Shown here: one piece after another, positions 35,116 through 47,772 of the stretch
Position numbering within the stretch: position 1 is the first letter of the stretch
How the letters are laid out: each line of letters opens with the position of its first letter
Assembly (NCBI GenBank): GCA_045837725.1
Contig: JBEWZL010000146.1
Location: 42,399-106,398, forward strand
Reading direction: 5' to 3'
Length of the DNA: 64,000 nt
Source of the DNA: Vermamoeba vermiformis
Lineage: Eukaryota; Tubulinea; Echinamoebida
Position numbers and translations under genes: made by a program
Notes under the pieces: model-generated
What the model was told of the DNA's origin: nothing
What the model saw: the letters and a program-made list of their open reading frames with translations, nothing else
Database searches by the model: none

Positions 35116-37062
35116 ATGGGCAATATTTTGTCTCAGTTTGGCATCATAAGGTTCAGCGATGTAGCCAGGTACGATTAATGTCATATCAATTGGTCCTTCT
35201 ATGGTGAATTCAATCGATCTCTCGCGATCGTCGTGATCGAATCCACTCTGTCTTCCCTAAAAATTAATAATAAATTCTAGGAACGAATATTTTCGTGCCG
35301 GAGTTGGTTTATTAGCCGTTAGTGCTGCCACTGGTGTTATTCGAGCATTTGCAACAATTATGTGGCGACGCGTCAGATCCAGCTTATCTGTCACTGTTGA
35401 AATTCCCAGTAGGGACCATGCCCATGGTATGTATTAATTATTAAAAATATTATTACGCTAATTCATGCGAAGCTGTCGGATCTGAGTTCACGTTTCATAT
35501 TATTTTAGTTTACTCGTTAGAAATTAATTTGTAAAAGCACTATACTAAATTATTATGAATATTAATGATGGTTTAGCTAAATAAATTATTTTCGTAGCTT
35601 GGATCTTGGAGTTAATGAACGAGTTGCCCTACAGCAAAAGATCACGAACACTTGCATTGGAAACAACATATGAACGCGATGAAGATGGTGTTAGCGAGCC
35701 TAAAGTATTATTCGTACCAAATATAGGCCACCATTTCTTCAGTTACAAAAACAAGTGGATTTGGTTGACACGTGATCGCGACAATAGCGTGAGCGATTAT
35801 TCTACTGGTGGACCATTAGAGACCATGACTTTGACTACATTCGGCACTGACCGCCAAGCACTTCAAACTTTTATTAGTGACGCTATGAAATTATCAATGG
35901 CCAAAGAAGAAGGTAAGCTGCAAAGTGCCAGATCCGTTCGAAAGCAATACCATGTTCTTATATTTCCTTTTTAGGCAAGACCGTTATTTATACCGTCGCT
36001 AATGGTGATTGGACTAGATTTGGTGTTCCTAGAGCAGTACGACCATTGCACTCAGTGGTCTTGGAGAAAAATATTTCCGAGAAGCTATTGACGGATGCAG
36101 TCGAGTTTTTGAACAGTTCTAAGTGGTATCACACACGAGGTACGTTACTAACAATATATTAATCACTAGTCGCCTAATAGTACCATATAGGCATTCCATA
36201 CAAGCGGGGTTATTTGTTCTACGGACCTCCTGGCAGCGGAAAAACCTCGTTCATTACAGCGCTGGCCGGAGAATTAAAACTGTCCATTTGCATCATCAAT
36301 TTGAACAATCAAGACCTCAATGACGAACAGTTGAGTCATCTTTTGAATAACACGCCCAACAAACGATGCTTGATTTTGATTGAAGGTACGACCAATTTCT
36401 CACAATCACTTTCCTTTTATGGAAATGAGGCTGATTGAGCTATTTTTAGACGTCGATGCCGCTGCTATTGCCAAGGGTACTACAGCTGATCACTTCGGGT
36501 AAGTCCAACTAAAATTTTCTTGTTTTTGAGAGTTTTCAAGATTTGACACCTTATTTCCTTTTATAGTAAAGGCGTTACCTTGTCAGGCCTGTTGAACGTA
36601 TTAGACGGAGTTGTCAGCCCCAGCGAAGGTCGATTGATCTTCATGACCACCAACCACTTCCAATTGCTCGATGCAGCGTTGATCAGACCAGGTCGTGTTG
36701 ATATGAAAGTCCATTTTGGTCTCGCAACACCAAGTCAGGCAAAAAGACTGTTTTTGAATTTTTATCCGGGCGAAGAAAAGTTGGCAAAAGAATTCGAGAA
36801 AAGAATTCCCGATCGAACTTACAGCATGGCACAGCTTCAAGCCTACTTTGTATATTGCAAGAGCAGTCCTGCAACAGTGGTCCTTGAAAACGTTGAAAAT
36901 TTGGGTCAGATCGTGTCGGATCCAAACTCCGAAATTATTAAGCGCGAAGTTATTACGATTGATTCAGACAAAGAAGATAGCAATCAAATTGTTGGATTTA
37001 TTAAGAACGAAAAACACGATGACGAAGAAGATAATCATCAGTTGAGATCCAGCAGAACATAA
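35116..37062 (+). CDS. BCS1-like mitochondrial AAA ATPase
   Basis: About eight exons run from ATG 35116 ([16 protein letters not shown]). The N-terminal hydrophobic segment ([23 protein letters not shown]) is the inner-membrane anchor typical of BCS1. The BCS1-specific domain follows ([42 protein letters not shown]). The AAA module has Walker [11 protein letters not shown], Walker B LILIEDVDA and the [14 protein letters not shown] second region of homology. BCS1 moves the folded Rieske protein across the inner membrane to mature complex III. The C-terminus is an acidic/basic extension ([15 protein letters not shown]). Amoebae and fungi often have several BCS1 paralogs, so this need not be the true complex III chaperone. 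Confidence 0.9.
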
Positions 37063-37134
37063 AAATCTCCCATTTTTCCACGAAACTTTTATTTCGCACC
37101 ATATTTCACAAGTTGTTCGAGCCACAGTACATTG

Positions 37135-39373
37135 TTATTCTTCGCACATTGCAGCGGAGTGTGGTCCGTGATTGTTCTTGCGATTGATATCGACGTAAAG
37201 GGCTAGCAGACTCACCAAACTAGATCCGTTCTCGCCGCTGTTCTTGCACAAGAGATGCATCAAGTTGTTGCCTTTGTTGTCCACAAATGTCACATCTGCA
37301 CCACGTGACAGCAACAGCTCGACAATGTTTTTGAGATGGAGTGACACTGCGAGTGAGAGCGCTGTTTGTGTGGCACGTGGTCCTTGAACAACGGTGTTGA
37401 TGTGTGCGCCGTGTTCGAGCAGCAGCGTGATGTTTTCGATGGCCATTGTCTCGTTTCTTGTTGCGGTATTGACTGCGAGCATCAATGGCGACGCGAGTAA
37501 TTGAGGCCCAATGAGGTTTGGATCTGCTCCGTACGTCAAGAATGTTCTTGGACTAGCGTCTTTTTCTAACGCTGCCACTAATAGTGTACGCCCGGTACTG
37601 TCTTTGTAATTAATTTTCTCTTTGCAATGGCGGATGAGGCCCATCGCTAAGCTTGCGTTGTGGTTGTACATCCGCGTCATGATCCAATGGCCGTGCGCAT
37701 CTTCAACTATTTCACCCCATCGTTTGAGTTCGGAAAACACATAATACGATACATTATGCCAATCGACGTTCATACACTTAATGTACTGCTTCGTATCAGT
37801 AAGATCGTAATTGCACGTGCTAGCCAGATCTTCAAACTGAACGTTGTTGCTGCCCAAAGTAGCACCTTTGCTCAGCAGGAAATCTGCGTGGCTACGTTTT
37901 TGTTGCTTAAATGCCCGAAACAGCGGAGTATTTCCGTCAATATCGCGTGGGCTCCAGTCATCAATGTATTGCGAGAGTTCGTTAACGTGTGACGGAGAAA
38001 CCTCATTCTTGTAGCGAATCATTGCGTGAAGAAATGTCGCGCCATCTTCGTCTCGCACTTTCATGAAATCTCGAACCTGTTCTGGTCCGAGAAAATGAAC
38101 GATTTCTGTCACGCTGATCTTATTCACGAATCCGCAAAAAAAGTTTGGGCCACCTTGTAAGAGATATCTTTTGTCTTCATGATAAGCTTCGATTAGCGCT
38201 TTGATTTGGTCTATAGTGCCGTAATCGACGTAAATACTGAGCCGGATCCACATTGGCCAATCAAGTGCTGGCAAGATCCGAATAATTGTTTCATTCATCG
38301 CTGGCATATATTTGTACGTGTAAAGAAATTGAATGTTAGACCTCGGATGAGCTGCAAATGTGCTGTAATCGGCAAAATTGGTGGCACGAAAATTGGGAGA
38401 GGAAGGGAAGTGATACTGTTGAGCTCTTGAATTCAGATCGCACTCGTATTCGAACGAAGAGTGCTTATAATATACTTCTAGTGCATTTTCGTATTCTACA
38501 TTTAAGACCAGCTTGAAGAATAAACTTTGCGAGTTGAATCTGAAAAACTGTTCGTACGACATGTGCTTTCCGAGTGGTGCGTTCCTGCAGACTACTGAGT
38601 ATGAAATAGGCCATCTCTGTGCTATACTATCGATATTTTTCAGGGTAATCATCGTACAAACGAAAATACAGCGCTACGTGTTGCAGATTTGGAAAAACTG
38701 TTTTGAGATCTTGGAGACAGTCTTCTTTGTGATAAACAATGCTCAATTCTTTCACTTTCGAAAATTGCGTAGTTCTTAAGGTCGAAATTTGCTTTAGAAT
38801 ATCTGCAGCGGTGCTTCTGATTTCCAATCTGGTCAAATCTGGAAAGCCATCTAACATAGGACAGTCCTCAACTGCGATGGATAGTGTTGATATTCCTCGT
38901 AATAGTTGTTTGCCGATGTTTTTAGCGTGTTTTCCATGATCAAAACAAAACACCAGCGTGTGTAACCGATCGGATGCGAATAGGAGTTCTTTGATCTCCT
39001 CAAAATTGCAATAGCGCGAAGTATTATAAAGTATCATTGTCGTTACTCTATATTCCTCTGCCATTTTGGCTGTGAATAGAAGGGGTTTTGCCAAGTTGAG
39101 GCTGATTTGTTTGTTTGCATCCGCTTGCTGACAGGCTCTTTTCCATCTTTTAGATACTTTAATGAACACTCTAAGCCATATATCAAAGCAAAAGTATTTA
39201 AACACTTGTCCTAGAATCTCTAGCGGTAAAATATCCAGCGAAACGGACACATCTGCTTCCAACTTTGCTTCCTGTGTAAATTTATTCAAATTAGAATTTT
39301 GATAATTATAATTAGAATTATTTAAGTACTGCACTAATTTTTGCTCTCTTTGGCGGCTCGAGCATTCCATCAT
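37135..39373 (-). CDS. F-box and ankyrin-repeat protein
   Basis: The first open part (39373-38627) holds an F-box (DILPLEILGQVFKYF, IKVSKRWKRACQQ) and leucine-rich text. The second (38652-37135) holds ankyrin repeats toward its C-terminus (DGNTPLFRAFKQQKRSHADFLLSKGA, TALSLAVSLHLKNIVELLLSRGADV). The two frames overlap by 26 bp in different phase. Either they form one gene joined by a short intron (for example a 61-bp GTAGCG...GCACAG or a 40-bp GTTTGT...TATAG, both of which keep frame) or there is a one-base slip in the A-run near 38638. The order F-box-repeats is a standard SCF substrate receptor layout. The target is unknown. Confidence 0.7.
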
Positions 39374-39553
39374 CGCTCCTTTTTCTCTTCAACATTTACG
39401 TTTGCGCAAACCAACAGTGAGCTCTTGGCCTCAGTGGTGGCGTATCACGACTTAGCAACGAAAAGTATTTAATTTCCGCCCAGATTTTTTCGTACTCTTT
39501 TTGCATGACTGAAGTTGGCTTTTTTTTATTGCGCAGGAAAAACCAAATTTGCA

Positions 39554-42297
39554 TCACATAATAACTAGACTGAGAACTACAAATAATGTGATTACAATGT
39601 TCTGAATGTTGGAGCTTGCAAACGACACAGAAGGGTTGCCGGGACTATTTGTCGTGGGTGCTTCAATGACAGGCGGGAGATAATCGCTGGATCTGCATTG
39701 ACTCGCTAACTGTTGCACTGGCAGCGTCTGTTCCGCGTACGAATAACAATTGAAGTACCCGAGGTTCAGTGACACATTGCGCGAAGGACCTAAAGGACAC
39801 GCGAAGACCGTGTCAGCATGATTGGTGCCAAACGCATAAGCGGCGCCGCTGTAGCCCTGTGCGTAGTTGTTCTGCACGATCGTGTTGACCACCGAGTACA
39901 GCGTGGCATTGGGCGGTCCTAATTCGACGTACTGGGCCTCAAAACAGTTTGACAGGAAGAGGCCCTGGGACACGTTCTTAAACACATCTTCGATCGGAGA
40001 TATTCCGCCGACACGTGTCAAATTGTTGCCTCGAACCTCGATGCCGAACAACATTGTTCCACGAGTGAATCGATCTTGCGCTGAGAGCTGACTGCCAGCC
40101 AATCGGATCATTGCACTGGCTCGTGGATTGTCGCCGTAGATCAAATTGTTCAAGATCTTCGAGTTGTACACGAATGTCAGTTGAAGAGGTTGGGACGGAA
40201 TATTAATATTTCCGCCGCACTTAGGAGCAACAGTAGTTCCGCTGATGGACTGGTAGGGCTGATAACTGATTCCACCTGAGTTAATGAACGAGTTGCCAAC
40301 GACTGTCGAGTTTACGAAGGCTGAGGCGTACAGCCACAAGCCACGTGGATTTCCTTTGAAGAGCGTGTCTTTGATGATCCAATTCAGACCACCCAAGGGA
40401 TTGTACGCGTAAAGGCTGTCAGATATAGGTACCACTTGCCAAGGCTGATCTAGCGTGAAAGTGTTGGCTGTGGCTGAGACAACACGACGTGTCTGACCCA
40501 TGCCCGGACCACTCGTGATCGTCACGCTCAGCATGTTAGCAGTCTTAAAGCTCCAGTTTGCGGAACTGTCTGTCAACGTCGTGCTCGTGGCTGAGGTCAC
40601 GCGGCCAACGCCCGCTTCACCACGGTAAGGTCCACCGCCTTCACTCAAAATAGTTTCTCCGTCGTTGTTGAAGTTTGAAAAGTTGTAGTAGAGTGTTTCG
40701 AATTGGCTGTTGGTGACGGCAATGTTTTCGCAGAAATTGCACGACCACATTCGACTTTCGACTGGACTGGCCCCGGCAAATTGTTTGCGGGAGTCGCGGA
40801 TGAGGTGAAAATTGTCAAACACTACATTCTTCGTCGAGCTCGAAGTCATGTAGCCATTCTCGAAGTACAGCCATACATTTCTAAATATGGCATTTGTAGT
40901 GCACCCAAATAGGAAAAGTGTTGTCGTCTGTGCTTGACCCAACAAGACATTCTGAGAAGTAATTGTGACGTCTTGCACGAGCATGTTGTTGGCTGCCACG
41001 CCAAAATACGAGCCTTTGATGTCCAAAAACAATCGGACTAGTGCAAGATTCGAGCTATTTCTACTTGAAATCGCAGTGCTAGTGAAGCCAGGGTTGACAT
41101 CTGCCGTAGCCAAAAGTGACAGATCCATCATGGCGAAGTTGTCTAATGAACTGTCTGAGCTGTAGATCCATACATTAGGATCGTCCATGTTGCAGTAACC
41201 AAAGTAAATAGTCGTCTTGTTGACACCAGCGCCTTTAATCACAATATTGCTGTGAAGCTGCAAAGATCGACAGGAGAGCCAGTAAAATGTTCCTTCGGAT
41301 ATTTGCAGCATTCCTCCGCCTTGTGCGGATAAACTGTTAATTGCATTTTGAATGTCCGGAAACACGTCATATGAGCTGTTGGAAGAGCTCGGGATCGTTA
41401 TGACGTTTGTTTCAGCGAACCAAAAGTTGACGCCCCAACCAAGGCCGAGACCTAGATAATCTTTGCCTAATCTGGCAATAACGGTGAATGTACTGGTCTG
41501 CTCTACACTGAGTCCATTATCGACTTGCACGCGATAAACAGTGTCATTCAGCAGATCCGCTGGAGTCACTACTGTCAATACAAATTGATCGCTATCTTCA
41601 ACCAATACTTGAGCAGATAGCGCTGTATTTGTTCTATAAGATACTATATCAATACGAGTTAAAAATTTGGGATCTGATTTACCCTTCCTGAACGAACTTG
41701 ACTGTCGGTTGCCAAGCACTGCCAAAGTACAAATTCTCACCATAGATCTTCATTTCAGTGCTTGGAAGAATTTCGCTCTTATCAGACTGTTGAAGGAATG
41801 GTTTGTTCAACGTTACTGCCTCGCTTTCTTCGCTGCCTGATCTGACCTTTGTAAAACAGAAACGGTTAAAATCCAGGCAAATTTGACGTATAACTCTTAC
41901 TTTAACGTGATAAGCTTCTAAAAACCAATCGTTCGGGATGATAAATTGGATGACAGATCCTTCTCTCGGGTCAGAAGGAATTAATTCGGCGGTTACTTCA
42001 GCTTGGCTATTTCCTGATATTAGGACTTGTACATTCGATCCAAATCCATCGCCTTGAACGTAAACAATGTCACCTGTCGGAATATTATATAAATAATTGT
42101 AAATAAATTACCAGCTAATTGGATCCGCTTTATTAATTACGGAAATGATATTTTTGAGTGTTAATATGTTATCTTACAAGAAAATTACCTGGAAAGCCAG
42201 TAGACGAATGATTTAAAATGACGGTTTTGGCTGATCCGAGCAATAGTCCGTTCGATAGCAATACAATTAAAGCGCAGATGACCAAATCTTTAATCAT
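39554..42297 (-). CDS. surface protein with IPT/TIG-like and right-handed beta-helix domains
   Basis: ATG 42297 begins a signal peptide (DLVICALIVLLSNGLLLGSA). Exons near 42297-42190, 42072-41905, 41847-41682 and a large last exon 41643-39554. The first ectodomain part (GDIVYVQGDGFGSNVQVLISG) resembles IPT/TIG folds. The large exon has short repeating strand text with many Asn and Ser, typical of pectin-lyase-like parallel beta-helices (NIVIKGAGVNKTTIYFG, NAIFRNVWLYFENG, IIKDTLFKGNPRGLWLYAS). It ends in a hydrophobic tail (NIVITLFVVLSLVIM) suggesting a GPI anchor. It may bind or process polysaccharide, but catalytic residues cannot be assigned. The next minus-strand gene also encodes a surface protein. 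Confidence 0.75.
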
Positions 42298-42523
42298 GTT
42301 TTATTAACACGGTTGTGGTGGCTCTTTGCTTCATTTGAAGATATGAAAATCATAATGTCGAAGCGATTTCTGAAGAAACAATTCAATTTCGTGACAATCT
42401 AACGCCGTAGTACGGAATTCAATTGAAGGTGTTTTATTTTACAAACGTTGCTTCTTATTGCCTGCAGTATTGTTATGTACTGGTGCAGATTTGACAAAAA
42501 AAGAAATTTATTTTACAACTAAT

Positions 42524-45500
42524 CTACATTTGTTCGAGTTTCTGAACGACTTGATCAATGGTCGGACGCTCCTTAGGTGCCATTCTCCAACATTCTTCCA
42601 TGATTGAGGCGAGTTGTGGCGAGCAATCGTCAGGAATGGTCGGTGTCAGACCATTATCGCGAATAGATCTGCCGACCTCGATTGGATCTACCGATGAATG
42701 CGGCTCGTTTTGGGAGATAATTTCGAACATTAATATACCAAATGACCATACATCTGAACAAAATAACATTACGTTAGTACCGGTGATAGATCTGGATCCG
42801 GCTGTATTCCGCTGACCTGATTTGGCAGAATATTCTTTGCTTTTCAATGCCTCAGGCGCCATCCATCTGATCGGACCGAGCTCCGAAGCAGTTGTTCCAC
42901 GCTTCTGTTCATCAACAAATCGCGACATGCCAAAGTCCGTGATCTTGGGCTCGTTGTTTTGAAGCAAAATATTTCTCGCTGCAATATCGCGATGCACAAT
43001 GTTGTTCGCATGCAAGTGGCCAAGTCCTTTTGCCACGCCATAGATCCACGCCAACTTTTGATCTTTCGGGAACCGCTCTTGGCTTTCGAATAGCTTGTCA
43101 TCAAGTGATCCACCGTTGCAATATTCGATCACTAGTATGATGCTGTCTGTCTCGGGATGCACGCTGAATCCAAACAACTGCACGACATTGGGATGAGGTC
43201 GGAGTTGCATCATTAGTTCGAGTTCTTTGATCACCGTTGAATTGGCTTGAGTTGCGCTCACTTTCAGCGCGACATTCGAGCCCTTCCACGTGCCTTTAAA
43301 GACTTGGCCGCTGGCTCCCTGTCCTAGCTGCTCCGCCGAATGTGAGGTCCCTGAAGGGAATGAACCACTTGCCGTACTGCGTCTCCAAGCCAACAACGTT
43401 GAGTCCTCGTTTCTTCTTCTTGTTTCGACGGAGCACGAAGAACACAACCAAACCTACTGCCACTGCCACACCCACAACAACGGGTACTACAATAGCCACT
43501 GTCAGATCGCTGCCACTGAGCATGCCTGAATTTGGATTGTCCGAGGTGCCAGGAGAGAGCACGGGAGAGTTTAACGACAAACGAGCTAACATCCAGCCAC
43601 GTGACTTCGTTGGAGTAATATCCGAGACTGTAGTGTTGGCCACCAGCTGTCAAGATGAGCCCATTGCTGAGTGTTGTACTGACTGCAGGTAAAATCTCCA
43701 AGCTGTACGGGATAACGTTCCACGTGGCCAGGTCATTAACATCGATATATCGGACAGTGCCATCGTCACCGCAGAACACAAACAAAATGTTGTTCGATAC
43801 AGCTATGGAGACTCGTGTTTGAGGTGTTGTTAGCAGTGAGAACTTGTTCCATGTTTGTGTTGTCGTGTTGTACGTATAAATGCTTTCAAATGTGTTCTGG
43901 GGAGTGAGAGCGGTAAAGTAGATGACATTATCATAAACAGCGAATGAATGTGTATAATCAGATGTCTCTCTTCCCGTCGCTGCGGTAATCTGCGAGTCGG
44001 TCAGTCGAAGGATGCTCGTCAAAACTATCGTAGGGAAATACGCCGTGCGTTGTATGACAGGAATGCTTGTGAACGTTGAAGAAAGAACGAACTCCGAAAA
44101 AATTCCCGGAATCGGGATACTTGACCAGTTCTTCGCTATCGTGTCGAACATAAGCAATGTCCATCTATCGCGCAAAATGAGGGTGTGGTCCAAGACTGCC
44201 ACGGCTCTGTATCTGCTGGAGGTTGACGAAAGATTCGCTGCAATTGAGTCTTCCCACGCGCCAGTCTGATAATTGTAGACATCGATATAAGAGTATTCTT
44301 GGATCGTCGGTTGTTTCGGCATGACCACTAGACCATCCGCTGATTGAACGAGACCGTCAGCAACGACATCTATCGGCTGAGTGTACGTCAAATTGACCCA
44401 CACATATCCCTGTGCCAGATTGATGATGTTTCTGCCAACCACTGTGAGGTCCGGGCTCGGTGTAGTCGTGAATGAAACCTGGGAGCTGATTGATGAGGAT
44501 GCCTCAGGAGGTAAATAGACTATCCAAACAATAGTAGTGTTCCTGACTACCACAAATGTCGCGTCATCAATGGCGAGGACAGCTGTAATTGTAGCACTAG
44601 ACGTTAAAACTGACGTTACAGTTTTAGCTGTAGAGTCATAATAATAAATTGTGTTGCCATTGTAAATGAGCTGTCTGTTGAAATAAGGCGTAGTGCTAGT
44701 AACTGCGGCGATTTGATTGCTCGTACTTGTCCACGTGCCATCGTAAACAAGGGTTTCTCCTGCCTTCAAAATTACGAACTGGTCGTTGATTCCAAAGGCA
44801 GAAAGTAGTCCATCGACTTGGATCCGTTCTGAAGTGCTATTCTGCCAGTCTATTTGCCAGAAACCACTGTGATCCACCACAAACGTAACATCCGCAAACG
44901 AAACTGCTTCGAATGGGCTGGTTGTTGGTAGTTCGAGCCAATTTGAGGTGCCTAAGCGATGGACGAAGGCGCGGTCTGAAAGCCAAATGACGACGGTGTT
45001 GTACGAGACTCGAAAATCACGTGTTTGAACGGATGTGGATGTGTTCCAGGTCGTCACATTTTCGAACAACTGTAGGTCGTATGATGTAGAGTTGAATATC
45101 CAAGCCCCGTGGTATTGCTCCTTTGAGGTAATATTGAAGCCTCCGACACTGATGATGAGATCTTCATGAACGATGGTATTTCCGCCGGCGAGTTGTTGCA
45201 TATGATCCGTTAATTTCGTAGAATTTGACCACGTAGAAGTACCGATATCGTAGAAATCGGCGGAAAAAGATCCAAGTACGGTTAATTTCGAGTTGTGAAT
45301 CGAAAGTTGAACCGGAGTACGAACCGTACTGCCGCAAGTAGGTGTTGTTGCATAATTAAGCGTCGTTGGGTTCCAAAAGCTTGGGCAATTTTTTGAAGTG
45401 CGGCCTGCGATAAAATACAGTCGTGGATAGATGTGCGCAGGGGACACAAATCCACGAGCTTCAGGAAGTTGTAGCGTCTGAACAAGACTTTTGCTGCTAG

Positions 45501-45684
45501 TGTCGAATACATCGATTTGCTTTGACGGAATCAGGTCGTGCATCTCGTATCCGCCAACGAAATAGATTTTATCGTCCACTTGCAACGATGACATTGCACT
45601 ACGATGAGTGGATATGTACGTAGTAGCTGTAATTAAATCGCCACAAGCAACACTGATAACAGTGCCGAGGATGAAGAGAAACAT
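42524..45684 (-). CDS. kelch-type receptor with TKL/tyrosine kinase-like domain
   Basis: ATG 45684 starts a signal peptide (FLFILGTVISVACG). The ectodomain of about 680 residues has kelch-like blades (IYFVGGYEMHD, IISVGGFNITS, ILTAGGQHYSLGYYS) and many glycosylation sequons. A membrane helix (LTVAIVVPVVVGVAVAVGLVVFFVL) and a basic stop-transfer follow. The kinase domain has GQGASGQVFKG, VALKVSA, HRDIAARN, DFGMSRF and RWMAPEA, with one 58-bp intron near 42760-42817. The reading frame changes twice: near 43590, where a 37-bp intron is conceivable, and near 43339, inside the juxtamembrane text FIPFRDLTFG, where no intron fits. Either the sequence has base errors or the gene is decaying. Such kelch-TKL receptors are expanded in some amoebae. 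Confidence 0.75.
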
Positions 45685-46153
45685 CCATTTATGGAATAAC
45701 ACGGTGCATCTGAAATGAGTGGTCAGTTAAATGTGTTCAAACAATGGTCATATTTTATAAAAAACCAATTTGAACTGATTTTTTTGGTATTTGATATCGG
45801 ATTAATACCGCAAAATGTAAAATAACGAACCACCGTGATTCGATCTACGTACCTAGGTTTTGGCATTGGGTTTTCAAATATCGCAACGACCGTGTCGTGG
45901 TCGTGGTGTCCTACTATAAAATTGTTGACAAAAATTCGCTAAATTTGCAATTTTATCGCGTGCCGTGTCAATCAACTTACCCATTGAGACCAAAGTCTCA
46001 TCTGCTTTTTTTCACCACCTGTCTAGTATTTTTGCACGTGATTCATTCCTCGATTGTCTTCTAATATTAATAGGTGAACGGTGACAAAGCTGTTGTTATC
46101 TGCGCCAGAGACGAGGGGCGCAGATGTGGATGGAAAATTGATTTTATTGTCTT
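45685..46153. other. intergenic region
   Basis: This 469-bp stretch lies upstream of the kelch-kinase gene and downstream of the HAP40 gene, both on the minus strand. A CAG just before the kinase start may be the acceptor of a 5' UTR intron. Nothing else is recognised. Confidence 0.3.
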
Positions 46154-47661
46154 TCAGCTGCACAAAATCGTTACGCGAGATTTTTGCAATATCTCCAATA
46201 GTATTTCATTTTGCAACGGCGTTAATAACTTTTCTAGTTCTGTATGAATGCTCATCACTTCTGCTTCCTCGCGATTTTCAACGGATTCGACCAAAGCATG
46301 CAACACCGAAAATACCCAAGTGTTATCAAAATATACATTAGCACTCTCCCTAGTGTCTTCAAATATGTTCACTTCTTCACCGCCATTCGCTGTAGCCTCG
46401 TTCGCGTACTCTCGTTGCACGTGTTTGATCATCAAATTCGCTTGAGAAAAGTCGTCCTGTAGTAACATAATTAGCATGACATATTAATATAATTATAGTA
46501 GCACGCACCAGTAGTATTAATATAAATATTAGAGTTATATAAGCTTCGATGAGTTGGTCAATATAAAACGGATCTTTGTTGTTCAACGTCGATTGTTCCG
46601 TCGCTAACTTGACAATCCATTGCACGAGTTCAAATGATTGCTTATAATTTTCTAATATAGTGTTAGTGATTTGCTTACTAATAGCCTTTAAATAACCACG
46701 TGCTACGTACTGTGTCTGAAGTGGCACTCAAAACCCTTTTTCAGGGAGTCAATCGCCATCATAGCATTTTCACCTTGTTGAATCTCTGCTGCTCGCTCAA
46801 AACAATACGCTGCTTCTTTTGTTCGCCTTAACATCTGCAACAAAAAACAAATGTGTTCGTTAACAATGGACACGGGTTCACTATAAGGGAATGCCGTTAC
46901 ACACCATCAATCCGCTGCCCATTTCAAAATATAGTGATGCGGCCATTGCAAATTTCTTCTGCTCCATATATAGCTAATAATTATTGTTAAAAATTGATTA
47001 CTGATGGATCAAAGATCTGGCCACGTACTTTAATAGCCATTAAATAACAGTGCTGCGCTTGTTCTGCATTTTCATGAAAACTGAAATATTGCATTGAATC
47101 GAGGTCCTTTTCACTCTCCCAAAATATGTGACCTAAAAAATGTATTATAGCTTGATCCTCGTGTCAACTTTCGCCGCAGATCTGATATTTACGCACCTGC
47201 GTTTGTTAAATATAGTGCCTCTAGTGCTGTATTTTTCATAGCTTGGTGACATCTTGCTACTGCTAGACAAACAAATGCTGTGTATTGGTGTTCACCATCT
47301 CGTGTTAGTGCCTTCGATAAATTAATAAAATATTAATATTATTGGTACAGAATATTATATGTTGTTATGCGGATAAGAATTGTTATCAAATAATTAAATT
47401 ATTTTTTATAATTACCTTTATTAATTGGTCATATTTTTCTAAAGCTTCTCCAATATTCGGCTTCCTTAAAAATCGCCTAAAAAATGTATTAGCATTTAAA
47501 GATTAATTTTAGAGTCAAAGACAAGCCGATCTTGCTTCAGATGGAAAATTCAATTTTGATAACGGAATGATTTACCTTTTTGTCAGTTTCTTTGTTATTA
47601 ACTGATACGATTCTAAATAATTAGCGCCTACTGCATCGTTAGGACCTTCAAACCCAGACAT
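46154..47661 (-). CDS. HAP40/F8A (huntingtin-associated protein 40) homolog
   Basis: About nine exons run from ATG 47661 to the stop at 46154. The N-terminal YLESYQLITKKLTKRFLRKPN matches the animal F8A signature SNKLKKRFLRKPN. TPR-like helices follow (EALEKYDQLIK, AFVCLAVARCHQAMKNTALEA, FAMAASLYFEMGSGL, AAYCFERAAEIQQGENAMMAIDSLKKG). An apparent frame break near 46700 is explained by an intron with donor GTACGT, a CACTAAC branch and TTAG acceptor. The C-terminus (ELEKLLTPLQNEILLEILQ) matches the F8A end. HAP40 is an obligate partner clasped inside huntingtin and is linked to Rab5 endosomes; a huntingtin gene should exist elsewhere in this genome. Confidence 0.85.
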
Positions 47662-47772
47662 TGCGTCTTGTTCTTCCGATCCAAAAAAATCTTAAAACTG
47701 ACAGAAAGCGTTTATGATTAATATCGATTCTTTATTACATATTTCTAAATAGTATTTACAAAATTATTATTT

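Noticed and set aside
46377-46745. Apparent frameshift in the HAP40 homolog
   Set aside because: An intron with donor GTACGT, branch CACTAAC and acceptor TTAG restores the frame.
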